A stretch of DNA of 64,000 bases, taken from contig CAUYLG010038378.1 in NCBI GenBank assembly GCA_963573385.1, positions 1 to 64,000 of the forward strand, given 5' to 3'. The notes under the pieces were generated by a model, which saw nothing but the letters and a program-made list of their open reading frames with translations, ran no database searches and had not been told where the DNA came from. The DNA is from Cacajao melanocephalus (taxonomy: Eukaryota; Chordata; Mammalia; Primates; Pitheciidae). Within the stretch, counting starts at the first letter, position 1. Each line of letters starts with the position of its first letter. This document shows positions 12,421 to 23,780 of the stretch, one piece after another. Position numbers and translations under genes: made by a program.

Positions 12421-14782
12421 CAAAAGCTGTTTATCGCTCCTTGGAAAACACCTTGTGTACTCACGGTTAAGTCAGAACCTAACTAAGGCCTGTTGGTTTC
12501 ACCTGTGAAATAACTTTTGGTAAAGTTCAAAAGCTGAAAACCGTAACTGCTTGGTGTGGCTAACGTTGAGTAACAAGGGTTTTAAAAGGATTTTCTTAAA
12601 GAGCACTCAGCTTAATTAAAAGTGGATATCCAAGTTACAGGTATATTTAAAAGGCCTTTCTGTTTTTTTCTTCTTGGATCTTGTTTTTCTGAAAAATGAT
12701 TTTTCTCAGTCAACTAAATTCCTTTTCTCCATTTTGTTTTGTCATTCTTAATGCATGCATTACTTCATGCACACATGAGGCCCTAAGATAACTTCTGATA
12801 TCATGAAACTCGTTGGGAAAACAGAAAAGGCACCACAAGTCCCATTTCTGTTTTTCCTCATGGAACTCCAAGAATTAACGGTGGATAGATCCCTCTCAAA
12901 ATCTGTTTTTGTCTTCCTTAAAAATTGCATGCTCTCCTAGCCCTGCTCTTAAAGGGCCTCACCCAGAGACCAATAATCCAATTAGGGATAAATATTGTAA
13001 CAACTGAGTCTTTTTCTGTTTGCTGTTAGTTATGTGTATTGCGTGTAGTGTCTATAAAATGAACTCTAATTGGCTGACTTAAAGAAAAATGAGAACTTAA
13101 ATCAAATGTTTTTTAAATGAAAGATAAAATCTGTAATGCCTTTTAGTTCAAGTGACTTTAATTTTTAAAAAATAGAAATAGTTTTAAGGATTATTAGTAA
13201 AATACAGGTGTCATTAAAATGCAAATAGGTGGTCTAAATCATATAAGTTAGCTACTAAGTTTGCTAACTGTTTCCATGTGAACTACCTGCTTTACAACTT
13301 GGTAAGACCTGGGGATATACAAAATTAACCATGTCCCTAACAATGCTGGAAAAAGTCAAACTTTATCTGTGCCTACTACATAATCAAAACAACTTGCCAA
13401 GTTTCACATTAAAGTTAAAAAATGCTAAAAGTCACCATTACAATTTGCAATTTAAACTACTAAAACTAGATTTAGATGCAAGGCATGTAAAAACAATAAA
13501 ATATGTTTTTAGTAAAAGGCTATAAGAAAACATGGAAATGTACACATTTTGCCCAGGGATAAAGGATTGTCTTAAATTCGATATGATAAAGCTGAAGGTT
13601 TAAGCAAGTAATTGAAAGATTGTAAAAATTAATCTTGCAAAAAATCCCACGTGTAGATATGAACTAATTTCAAAAGGGTATTTTACATGGTCATTTCATA
13701 AAATGAGCACTGAAATAAAAGCACAGCAAAGTTGTCTTAAGACATTAATCTGCCCTTTAGGAAAAGGGTTATAAAAGGTTTATAAAAATTTCACATAATG
13801 GTCAAATTGGTTAAGATTAGAAAGAATTGTCTATGAGGTTTCATTTAAAAATTGAGTTCACATTAATAAACTAATACAAGGGTAAAATTTGGCTTTGAAC
13901 AGGATTTTCATGTAATAGTAAAGGTTAATAAAAGGTTCTGCCTTTTTTATCATTATGGCAAAATTAATGACATGGTAATCTGTAATTCTATTTCATAATA
14001 TCAAGTATTTTAAACCTCTCACATATGTAATAGGCTTCCTAAAATCAAACCTCAGTTTCAAGGTTGTCTTTCCTGACCTCTACAGAGGGCCCCTAGAGCA
14101 TTCAAAAGAGAAGTAAACACGCTTATTTAACACATTTCGATGTGTGAGACTGCCAAAATAATGTTTAATCTTCTTCAGGTTATATTTTCTGAATAATATT
14201 AATATATGCTCCATAATTGTGTGAAATTTATAAAATTCTATTGTCTGAGTATATGCTAAAAATTGTAATTAAGGTTGTTATGTTATTGTAAACCAAATTG
14301 TAACTACCCTGGAAATTTTGTCATTCACAGACAATTGTTGCCTTGCTTTGTTCTTTTCAAAAGATGGTTTATAATCAAGCTATAGGACTTTAACAGATGT
14401 TCTCAAATGCAGGTTTTCCTATAGCTTTGAATGTTGTAACATTGGAAAAGAGAAAAAATGTACAGGACTCATGAAGAGCTGATATGTTCATGAATATCAG
14501 ACAGGAGTTAACTGCATGAACTACACTAATAGAAGGCGGCTGGAGTAATCTTTTCTACAAACACTACATCCTATCAAAATTTGGCTTTACTGAAAATTAA
14601 GACTGGAGATAGAAAAATTATGCTCCAAAACTTATCATACATTTGTAATTAAATTATAGTCTCATTAGTTGTTTTTAAGTTTTCTGCATACATTTTAGGC
14701 TAACCTTGCTTATTCCTGTGAATGTAGTAAACTCCTCGGGTCAGAAGAAACAAAAAGGGATGGGTAATTTAAAAATCTGGAT
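12421..14782. other. AT-rich, probably ERV-internal, non-coding
   Basis: Low-GC sequence with many short A/T runs and no open frame above about 64 codons. Its position between ERV-like sequence and the L1 at 14783 suggests degenerate internal ERV sequence, but no 3' LTR matching 8767-9333 was found. Confidence 0.3.
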
Positions 14783-15450
14783 CATTAGAGAAATGCAAAT
14801 CAAAACCACATTGAGATACCATCTCACGCCAGTTAGAATGGCGATCATTAAAAAATCTGGAGACAACAGATGCTGGAGAGGATGTGGAGAAATAGGAACC
14901 TCTTTTACACTGTTGGTAGGAGTGTAAATTAGTTCAACCATGTGGAAGACAGTGTGGATTTCTCAAGGATCTAGAAATAGAAATTCCATTTGACCCAGCA
15001 ATCCCATTACTGGGTATATACACAAAGAACTATAGATCGTTCTACTACAAAGACCCATGCACACATGTGTTCATTTTGGCACTGTGTACAATAGCAAAGT
15101 CCTGGAACCAACCCAAATGCCCGTCAATGATAGACTGGACAAAGAAAATGTGGTACATATACACCATGGAACACTACTCAGCCATAAAAAAAGATGAGTT
15201 CGTGTCCTTTGTAGGGACTTGGATGAATCCGGAAACCGCCTTTCTCAGCAAACTGACACTAGAACAGAAAACCCAGCACCACATGTTCCTACTCATAGGT
15301 GGGTGTTGATCAATGAGAACACATGAACTCAGGGAGAGGAGCATCACACACTGGTGGCAGTTGTGGGAGTGTAGGGGAGAGACAGCAGGGGGTGGGGGAG
15401 ATAACATGGGGAGAAATGCTGGATATAGTATACACCTAAAGTAAAATTTA
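14783..15450 (+). mobile_element. Young L1 (L1P-type) 3' end, 5'-truncated
   Basis: Matches the ORF2 C-terminus and 3'UTR of primate L1: 'gagaaatgcaaatcaaaacc', 'accatctcacgccagttaga', 'tacaccatggaacactactc' and 'actcataggtgggtgttg'. The remaining ORF2 frame is interrupted. It lacks a clear poly-A tail. Confidence 0.9.
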
Positions 15451-15975
15451 GAAAAATCTAGCATAATTTTATAATTTCTATTTTTAAAACGTCTGAATTT
15501 TATCAATATTTTTTCCCTGATGTCTTTTGTGTAGAACCATTTTGATTGTCAGTACAGAAAAAACATTCAGATCATGAATTTTTCAAGCACTCTGTTCCTA
15601 TTATCTTCAACATGCACCATAGGAATGTTTTTTAAATGTAAAATCACAAGATTTCCCTTCACAATCTCTTCTTTTTCAGTGTCCTCTTCTCCTTTCAAGG
15701 CTCTTTCCTGATTAATAATATTCCATGTTCTCAATGAGTCCCTGGCTGACCTAGGACCCCTCATTATTTATTTGTTTAAACGTCCAGATCTAGACTGAAC
15801 TTTCATAGGCAATGCTCTCAATTTCTTTATTCAAAACATGTTCTTAGCTGGCAATCACATTAACCTAAAATCTGGCTGTTAATGAAAAAAAGCAAACTAC
15901 CCCTTCCTAAGAGATCTTTATATCTTTATATTCTTTATATATCACTAATTCTTTTTACAGGCATGTTGTCTGTCT
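15451..15975. other. intronic sequence, nothing recognised
   Basis: AT-rich DNA with no repeat or exon that I can support. Confidence 0.45.
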
Positions 15976-16001
15976 GTCTTTCTTCTTCTTCTTCTTCTTC
16001 T
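15976..16001. repeat. (CTT)n microsatellite
   Basis: About six CTT/TTC units just before the reversed Alu, probably derived from its tail. Confidence 0.8.
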
Positions 16002-16002
16002 T

Positions 16003-16299
16003 TTTTAAGAGGCCGGGTCTTACTCTGTTGCCCAGGCTGGAGTGCAGTGGCATGATAATAGCTCACTGCAACCTCAAACTCCCAGGCTCAAGTGAAACTC
16101 CTCCTGCTTCTGCCTCCCTAGTAGTGGCTGAGGATACAAGCACGTGCCACAGCACCTGGCTTTTTACTATTATTATTTTGTAAAGACAGGATCTCACTAA
16201 TTTGCCAGACTGGTCCGGAACTCCTGGGCTCAAGTGATCCTTCCACCTCAGCCTCCCAAAGTGCTGGGATTACAAGTGGGAGCCACTGCACCAGGCCAT
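16003..16299 (-). mobile_element. Alu SINE, older (J-like)
   Basis: Reversed Alu with 'ggtcttactctgttgcccag' through 'gggagccactgcaccaggcc'. Many diagnostic differences from young Alus suggest a J-type element. Confidence 0.92.
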
Positions 16300-16779
16300 A
16301 CTGTAAATCTATAAATGATGTTTTAGACATCAGAGAAATTAGTAGATGGGGAAGATATGTGAATGGGGAACTCTTGATGTATCAACCCTTGAGCATTCAC
16401 CTGCGCTATCTATGCACAACTGCAATCGTGGCTATAGGAAAGTAAACGCAATCAGAACACAGCCTAAAACTCAGGAAATTCCTTTTCCTCTATTTCTTCT
16501 GTACCTTTTTCCATCACAGTTGTTTCCTTTCATTTTTGGCAGGCTAGGTCTTGGCTTTGGCAAACACTTTGTTTGTCCCTTGGGGATGTGTGTATGTAAT
16601 ATTTTTTTGTTTATACCTCTCATTATTCACACCATGTGTTCTTAGAACAAGCTATTATACTTCTTGATGTCCCATGATGAGCTCTGCTGGAATGAGGGTG
16701 TTGTTTTTAGGATTCACTACCTCAAAAAATATGGCTTTTCTGAATTGCAGTGATAATTAAGTTCAGGGAAGTTTATTTC
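16300..16779. other. intronic sequence, nothing recognised
   Basis: Unique-looking. A 99-codon plus frame at 16346 has no recognisable features. Confidence 0.45.
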
Positions 16780-17784
16780 TTCCTTTGTGGCTTTTTGCAA
16801 AAAACAATGCTTCTGCACAGCAAAGGAAGCAATAAATAAAATGAAAAGGCAGCCTATGGATTGAGAGAAAATATTTACAAACCACATAACTGATAAAGGG
16901 TTAAGATCCAAAGTATATAAGGAACTTATACAAAATAGCAAAACAAAATAACACAACTACCCTCAACCCCAAATAACCTAATTAAAACATGGGCAAAGGA
17001 CCTGAATAGACATTTCTCCAAAGAAGACATAAAAATGCCTATCAGGTATATAGAAAAAAAGTGCTCAAAATCACCAAGCATCAGGGAAATGCAAAATTAA
17101 AACCGCAATGAGATATCACCTCACTTCTGTTAGGATGGACATTAAGCAAAATGATAAAAGATAGGTGTTGGCAAGGGTGTGGACAAAAGGAAATTCGTGT
17201 TTGTTGTTGGGATGGAAATGTCCACTGGTGCAGCTATTATAGAAAATGGAATGGAGGTTCTTCCGAAAATTAAAAATAGTTCTCAGCAATATCTCTTCTG
17301 GACATACATCCAAAGGAAATGAAATCAGCACCTCCTAGAGATACATGCAGTCCCCCATTCATTGCAGCATCATTCACAACAACCAAGATACGGAAACAAC
17401 TTACATGTCCATTGGTGAATGAATAAAGAAATTATGGTACACACACTGGATTATTCAGCCTTAAAACAGGAGGTCCTGCCATTTGCAATAACATGGAAAC
17501 ACCTGGAGGACATTATGCTAAACGAAATAAGCCAGGCATAGAAAGAAAAAGACTGCATGATTTCACTCGTATGTGGAATCTAAAAAAAAAAAAAGTCACA
17601 TATATAGAGAATAAAACTGTTTATGAGGGATGCAATGGAGAGTGGGAAACAGGGAAATGTAGAACAAAGGGTAAAAAGTTGCAGATGCATAGGATGAATA
17701 ACACTAGAAATTAAAAGTAGAAAACAGGAACTGTAATATTGTATATTGGAATATTGTTAAGATTTTTGGTACTTCTACCACACT

Positions 17785-17817
<33 letters not shown>

Positions 17818-17950
17818 ACACACATAAAGGGTAACTATGCAAGAGGATGGATATTAATTTGCTTGAGTATAGTAACTATTTTACTATATATACGTATAAG
17901 AAAAGTTCATGTTGGATGATTGAAGCATATACAATAAAAATTTTAAAAAT
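16780..17950 (+). mobile_element. L1 (L1MA/L1PB-type) 3' end with 3'UTR
   Basis: From 'cttctgcacagcaaaggaag' through 'catgggcaaaggacctgaat', 'accaagatacggaaacaact' and 'aaacgaaataagccaggca', to the 3'UTR and the terminal 'acaataaaaattttaaaaat'. The frame is interrupted. A CA repeat lies inside the 3'UTR. Confidence 0.9.
17785..17824. repeat. (CA)n microsatellite
   Basis: About 20 CA units with one CATA interruption, within the L1 3'UTR. Confidence 0.95.
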
Positions 17951-18071
17951 AATTTATATGTAGTTTTTTTTAAGAAACATGGTCTACTAAGTTGATACAT
18001 TTGTTGGGTAGGATTTTCCTTTGATTTTCTGGACATTTTCAAACACATTGGCTATCAGTCTCTTCAGTGTG

Positions 18072-18419
18072 TGATACGGTTTGGCTGTGTCCCCACCCAA
18101 ATCTCATCTTGACTTCCCACGTGTTATGGGAGGGACCTGGTGGGAGGTGACTGAATCATGAGGGCAGGTCTTTCCCATGCTATTCTCATGATAGTAAATA
18201 AGACTCATGAGATCTGATGCCTTTAAAAATGGGAGTTTGCCTTCACATGCTCTCTCTCTCTGTTGCCATCTGTGTAAGACATGACTTGCTCCTCCTTGCC
18301 TTCCATCATGAATGTGAGGCTTCCCTAGCCATGTGGAACTGTAAGTCCAATTAAACTTCTTTGTAAATTGCCCCAACTCAGGCATGTCTTTACCAGCAGC
18401 GTAAAAATGGACTAATACA
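18072..18419 (+). mobile_element. Solo MaLR LTR (MST/THE1-type)
   Basis: Begins TGATACGGTTTGGCTGTGTC and ends GACTAATACA, 348 bp, with the diagnostic 'ccacccaaatctcatcttga' and 'ccatgtggaactgtaagtcc'. A perfect 5-bp duplication GTGTG flanks it (18067-18071 and 18420-18424). Confidence 0.92.
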
Positions 18420-18488
18420 GTGTGTTAAAAATCCTCCATGTGTTAAATTTTCTATGTGTTCTGTCTATTATTATTAGCATCATTACTT

Positions 18489-18784
18489 TAAGAGACCAGG
18501 TCTTGCTCTGTTGCCCAGGTTGGAGTGCAGTGGTGCAGTCAGAGCTCACTGAAACCTCAAACTCATGGGCTTCTGTGATCCTCCTGCCTTAGCCTTCTGA
18601 GTAGTCAGGATTACAGGTCTTTACCATCATGCCTGGCTGTTTTGTAAATGTTAATATTTTTTGTAAAGATGGGGTCTCACTACCTTGCTTATACTAGTCT
18701 TGCACTGCTAGTCTCAAATGATTCCCTGGCTTCAGCCTCCAAAAGGGCTGGGGTTACAGGCACGAACTAATACATCTTGCCACA
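18489..18784 (-). mobile_element. Alu SINE, old (J-like)
   Basis: A reversed, diverged Alu from 'gagaccaggtcttgctctgt' to 'ggttacaggcacgaactaat', with both arms discernible. Confidence 0.88.
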
Positions 18785-20707
18785 TGTATTCAAGTTAAGA
18801 TAGGCATTCTCCTCAAAAGTCAAGTTAAAAAATATATTTACTATTTTCATAGATTATTTGCATTTTACTATTTGCATTTAATTCTTCTTTATTAAAATCA
18901 TATTTAATTAATTCTGGACTTTCAGTGAATCATATCAGAAAAGTAAAAACAAATCATGAGACAAAAATCCACTTTAATTTCTTAAAGAAAGCAAAAATGC
19001 TAAATTGGTATGATGGTAGCATGTAGCATTGTTAAACATTTTTTAAAAGGTTAGGAAATATCACTCAAGACTAAGCAGTGAGGAACAGACCATGACATCT
19101 TCCAGTTCAAAACTGCTAGCAGTGGTCTGAGAAACACCCCTGCTCATTTTCAGTCTCCTTCACAAACCCTGCTTTCTGAGTTCTGATGGCCACATTAGGG
19201 ACCAAATCAATAAGAGACTGGCCAGCTCCTTTTTTCCCTCCTTCCAAACAAGTCCTTGGCACGGAGTAAAGTATACAGTCTCTTGGCAGAGAACAGGAGA
19301 ATGCAAGAGTCCTGAGCTTTAACTCTTCCAAACACAGGTTCACTGAGGGACTTTAACTTGGAAGCATCCTGGCAGAATCACATTTACAGGATGTAGGGTT
19401 GGGTCATAGGATTTTATAGCTAAAGGGAGGTGATCAAGTCTGATGTACAAATTAAAAACATGAAGTCCAGAGTCACTTATCTATTTATTTTCTGGGAAGT
19501 AATTCACTCTAGGACTACTAGATGTGACTATTTTAAAGTAAAAGTATAAAGATGGTACAAAATCACAATCACAAAGATATATTGGCAAATATTTTCACAT
19601 CTTATTAAGATGTTGAACCATAAGTTTTAGAAAATTTTCTAAAATTGTAAGTCTAATAGTCCCCAGTTAAGTGCTTTTTTACTCACTGAAGACCTTCCTC
19701 TTTCTTCTTCCAGGAGTTTCTCAAAACTAACACCTAAGGAGAACAGCTTGCCTTTTAAAATTCTTATGACTGGATTGCCTCAGATCAGACAAGCGAAAAG
19801 GGAAAAAAAAGTTAACTTACACTTTCAGGTAACACTATTTATGCAAAGCTAAGTATCTGGATATTTGAAAAACACATGAAGAGACAGCGATAGCAATTTC
19901 CTTTCAGGGTTTTAAAAAAAATTAAGTAGCTTGACATTATGTGGACAAAACTTCTGAGCATCTCCACATGGCCCTATTCCCCAAAGAAGAAAATTAGAAA
20001 CAAGAAAAAGACATCAAAGTTTGGTAGCTCATTAGATTTGATATCTTTTTTCCTCCCAATAAATCTCCAGGGCGGGGAGGGAAACGGGGGATAGAGGAAA
20101 TGATTTACTGGTTTGGGGGATCCACACTGTACCAGCAGCTACTTAACATCAAGGGCTCGTTCCTAGTGGATGCAGGCTCTTGGTAACAGAGAGATCACAG
20201 CAAGCCCTGGCCTGACAGAGGGTCTGCCCACCTAGGACCCCAGCCTATGATCATGCCTCATGGTATTTTATTAAATTAAAAAATATTTGGGTCACATCTT
20301 ATTTATCATTTCTTTTCTCTCTCTCAGCCAAAAAAGAGGAAATGCCAACTGAAGGGGACAGGTAAGGCCCCCAATAAGGGAGGAGAAAGTAAGTGCTTTG
20401 TCTGAGGTCCCAGTATGAGCAGGAACCACGCCTGGGTAACTCACCATCATAGCCCCCAGCAACCTGTGGTTCCGACATGGAGTAATGTATAGTATTTGTT
20501 GAATGAATGTTGCCAAACAGGGGCTTGGATCTCTGTTTCTTCATCCACACAATGTGCTGATTCAATCATATATTAAACGTTAAAGTTCATAGCCAGTGCC
20601 TAGCTCAGGGAATACATTCTGTATTACTAAATCTTGTTCAGTTTCTACCACACCATTTCTTCCAAATTTGAACAGCCCAAGACATTCTCTAGAGACATTG
20701 GAGGGGT
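18785..20707. other. intronic sequence, mostly nothing recognised
   Basis: No exon or clear repeat. Minus-strand frames at 19116-19343 and 20292-20565 are short and featureless. Confidence 0.4.
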
Positions 20708-20898
20708 AGTTCTCAAAGTGTGGTTCCTAGACCAGCAGCGGCAGTGTCACCTGGAAACTTGTCAGAAATGCAAATTCTCAGGCCCCACACTGGACCTACT
20801 CAATCAGTAATTCTGCAAGTGGGGAGTTGGCATCAGCCTTTCTGTTAACAAGTCCTCCCGGTGCTTCCCATGTTTGATCAAGGTTGAGATTCTCTGCT
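20708..20898 (+). mobile_element. MER5A-like hAT non-autonomous DNA transposon
   Basis: The left end 'gttctcaaagtgtggttcct', internal 'agaaatgcaaattctcaggc' and right end 'aggttgagattctctgct' match the MER5A pattern with inverted ends. Confidence 0.8.
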
Positions 20899-21475
20899 AA
20901 GAGACAATTCAGAACCTAATTTGATATGCAAATGCAGCAACCAACTCAGCCCTGTGGCCACCGCAATTATTCCCTGGTTCCTTTTTAAGTGGATTTTCTT
21001 TTTTTTTCCTTTTCCTGTTATATTTTATGTTTTTGAAACACTGAACTCATAACCACTTCTTTCTAGAAACAGAAAGCAATATCAATCTCAAGTAAATAAT
21101 AATTCTAATGGACCTGACCTTCACATCGATTCTTACTGAAAATACCTAGTCATTCCTTAATAGTATAGTAAGTATAATTTAGAATTACTTTATTAGAAAA
21201 CTATACCTATATATTTATATTTTGAATAACTTTATGAACATTCACTCTTTTTCATACATATAAATATACCTTATATAAATTGTACATATAAAATAACTAT
21301 TTTCTTGTAGGATGTTATTTATATTGAATATGTCCAACACTCCAACCTCCTTGCCTCTGCTTTTTTACTTTGGGATCCTCAAATATTTCATTGGCAAGAT
21401 TTTTTGGTTCTCCTAAGAATATCAGTGCTAGTACTCAGTCATTGCAAAGTTCAAACACAAAACTTTTCTGCTTAC
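20899..21475. other. AT-rich intron flanking the last ABI3BP exon
   Basis: Very AT-rich at 21170-21320. Nothing recognised besides the splice donor of the adjacent exon. Confidence 0.5.
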
Positions 21476-21568
21476 CTAATTGTGTCTTGAGTGCATCTGA
21501 AATCTCAAACATTAGGGATGCAGGAAGTTTTACAGTAGTTTCATTAAGACCTGGAATAATTAGGTGGA
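21476..21568 (-). CDS. ABI3BP: ABI3BP coding exon (7 of 7, last in window)
   Basis: Seen: 93 bp on the minus strand, acceptor ATTTCTTTGCAG, donor GTAAGCAG, phase 1 in and out (31 codons, symmetric). It encodes (V)HLIIPGLNETTVKLPASLMF and then EISDALKTQL. An Asn-Glu-Thr sequon is present. Known: in ABI3BP this is followed by a long Thr/Pro-rich region; none of that coding sequence was recognised between 1 and 21475, so the next intron is longer than 21 kb. In all seven exons I see no internal stop, frameshift or broken splice dinucleotide, which argues for a functional gene and against a pseudogene. Confidence 0.93.
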
Positions 21569-22138
21569 CTGCAAAGAAATAGATGTAAATAAGATAAGAA
21601 GAAGAAAGTGCATCATGACATAAAATAAAGCTCAGCACATCAGATACAAACTATGAAGCGTAGCTGTTATTTTGCTTCAATTTTAACTCACACTTTAAAA
21701 TGTTGGGAAAGATACGACCATACATCCTAAATGGAATATTTTTTTGTATTTAGAACCAAACTACTAAAATCCTCTGGCTTTTAATCCATAGACTCAAAAA
21801 TTGTAAACTGGCTGCTTAAGATGCATGGTGGACGAAGTTCATTTTCAATAATGATTTATAAAAGAGCAGTTCAGTATGAGAAAGACTCCGACCTAATTGC
21901 AATCAACTGTGTGGGGCAGATAGGACAGGTGCCATCATTCCCGCACATGCCCGAGAGCAATTTAACACACCATGATAAAGATAGCACAGCTTTGTTCCCA
22001 GCCTGGAAGGGACATGAGCCAGCATGCCAAACAATGAAAGCAAGTGAACCAGCATCAATTTAAAACTCCGTAAAAGTCCTATTCTCAAAAGACAGCCCAA
22101 TTTGCTTAATCTAGGCGTAGATTTCAAGATACACTCAC

Positions 22139-22210
22139 CTAGTATCACTCCTCCCATGGGAGCTTTTTCTGGGGACTTAGTTGAAGCCTTGTGAGTAACA
22201 TTCTGAATCA
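22139..22210 (-). CDS. ABI3BP: ABI3BP coding exon with N-glycosylation sequon (6 of 7)
   Basis: Seen: a 72-bp minus-strand exon, acceptor TTTCAACAG, donor GTGAGTG, phase 1 in and out. It encodes (V)IQNVTHKASTKSPEKAPMGG and then VIL. It carries an Asn-Val-Thr sequon and a Ser/Lys/Pro-rich stretch typical of the extracellular linker of ABI3BP. Because it is symmetric (24 codons), it can be skipped without a frameshift. Neighbouring exons are 943 bp upstream and 570 bp downstream, so this is a compact exon cluster in an otherwise intron-dominated gene. Confidence 0.92.
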
Positions 22211-23153
22211 CTGTTGAAATACAAAAAGACAGTGAGGGGGAAATAGGAGTCAGTAAGAAGCTAATAATGTGAAGACATCTGCATTGGCAAAGTCTTGATA
22301 TAACTTTATTAATACAAAGCAACTCAGTGGGCCGGCTATGTAGCCAATGGAAGGACTGGAAGGCATACCTTACCTTAACACCTGTGCCGTTAAGTAATGA
22401 AAGGGTATTATTCTATCATAAGGTGTTCCATCCTAATTACTAAAACATTTTCTTCCTAACTCTATTCCCTGAAGTCTTTCTCCAAATCAATCAGTACTAG
22501 CACAAAAAGAGGTGGTGACCCACTAATAAAAATTCAGAAAACTTATTTCCTTAAAGCAAAGAATCTTTGAGTAACATCAACACTAACTGACTCTGTTTTG
22601 AGAATACACTGGGGATGCTGTGTTTTCTAAAAATGAAGAATATTTTTTAAGGGCCCTGTCTCTTCTACCAAGAATCTTTCTGGAAGTAATAGATTTTAAT
22701 AATTTGGAAAACCAAATGCCAAAACAAAAACAATCAGATACTGAAGTGAAATGACATTATAATTCTGAAAACCTGGACATCTCGACTTTCCCTAAAGTGA
22801 CCACTAAATCAGCTTTCATTTTCATTAAGAAAATATCCTATCAATGGGTTTCTTCGTATATGACAACTTAATTCTAGGCAATGCTCCACCTATTTAACTT
22901 GCTTTTAAAAATTTAATACTTGTGATGGTTTTTGTCCCTAATCATCTGACCAGTGTGGCCAGCCCAAGGCTTGGCGTATTGGTAAAACACTCAAAACTAT
23001 CCATTAACTTCCAATTTACTAGATCGTAAGATTTTCTTCAAACTTTTTCTAAAAAAAATCAAATAATTGAGAAAATATGTGCCATGTTTGATTACCTTAG
23101 CTAAAAGTATATTAAAGATTGCTTTAAACACATTTCCAAGGCAGACAAATTAC
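22211..23153. other. ABI3BP intron between exons 5 and 6 of the window
   Basis: 943-bp intron on the minus strand with no repeat recognised. The flanking donor GTAATTTG and acceptor TTTCAACAG are intact. Confidence 0.7.
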
Positions 23154-23202
23154 CTTGCTTGATGATTGTTATTGGGATTAGCTTCCTTGGGACATAGGCT
23201 GG
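23154..23202 (-). CDS. ABI3BP: ABI3BP coding exon (5 of 7)
   Basis: Seen: a 49-bp minus-strand exon with the strong polypyrimidine acceptor TTCTTCTCTTTTCAG and donor GTAATTTG, phase 0 in and phase 1 out. It encodes PAYVPRKLIPITIIKQ, matching the ABI3BP linker as I remember it. An antisense Alu right arm starts about 60 bp upstream of the acceptor in transcript orientation. The exon's reading frame stays open back through that Alu, so an upstream acceptor would give a translatable 5' extension. The exon follows a 9977-bp intron and is followed by a 943-bp intron. Confidence 0.92.
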
Positions 23203-23261
23203 CTGAAAAGAGAAGAAGAAAGTCAGCTTTTGAGTAGGTGTGAATAACTTTTTATTCTTTA

Positions 23262-23372
23262 AAGGGAGGCTAAGGCAGGAGAATTGCTTGAACCCAGGAG
23301 GCGGAGGTTGTGGTGAGCTGAGATCATGCCATTGCACTCCAGCGTGGGTAACAAGAGTGAAACTCTGTCTCA
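23262..23372 (+). mobile_element. Alu right-arm fragment, antisense to ABI3BP
   Basis: 'ggaggctaaggcaggagaat' to 'agagtgaaactctgtctcat'. It ends in a tetranucleotide repeat in place of a poly-A tail. It sits 60 bp upstream of the exon 23154-23202 in transcript direction. Confidence 0.9.
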
Positions 23373-23377
23373 TAAGT

Positions 23378-23409
23378 AAGTCAATCAATCAATCAATCAA
23401 TCAATCAAA
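23378..23409. repeat. (TCAA)n tetranucleotide microsatellite
   Basis: About seven TCAA/AATC units at the Alu end. Probably length-polymorphic. Confidence 0.9.
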
Positions 23410-23483
23410 CATATCAGAGAACTGAGGGTAGCTCTTTCTTGTCTTCAATGAAGTCTCCTGTGACCTGGTTTAATAGTTGCTGG

Positions 23484-23780
23484 TGGCCGGTGCGGTGGCT
23501 CACACCTGTAATCCCAGCACTTTGGAAAGCTGAGTTGGGCAGATCACCCGAGTTCGAGACCAGCCTCTGGCCAACATGGTGAAACCTTGTCTCTACTAAA
23601 AATGCAAAATAATTAGCCAGGCATGATTGGTGGGCACCTGTAATCCCAGCTACTCAGGAGGCTGAGGGAAGAGAATTGCTGGAACCCAGGAGGCAGAGGT
23701 TGCAGTGAGCCAAGATTGCGCTCCAGCCTGGGTGACAACAGCGATACTCCATCTCAAAACAAAACAAACCAAAACAAAAC
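23484..23780 (+). mobile_element. Alu SINE, full length
   Basis: 'ggccggtgcggtggctcaca' to an A-rich tail of AAAAC/AAACC units. 'cgagaccagcctctggccaac' carries a small duplication of CTGG. Confidence 0.94.

Noticed and set aside
15067..15309. 80-codon frame resembling a protein
   Set aside because: It is the surviving C-terminal part of L1 ORF2; the same applies to 30792-31010, 53889-54131 and 57018-57242.
1..21475. Search for the next ABI3BP exon (Thr/Pro-rich region)
   Set aside because: No minus-strand segment with matching residues and AG/GT borders was found, so I assume one intron longer than 21 kb. A spliced alignment could still reveal a small or alternative exon.
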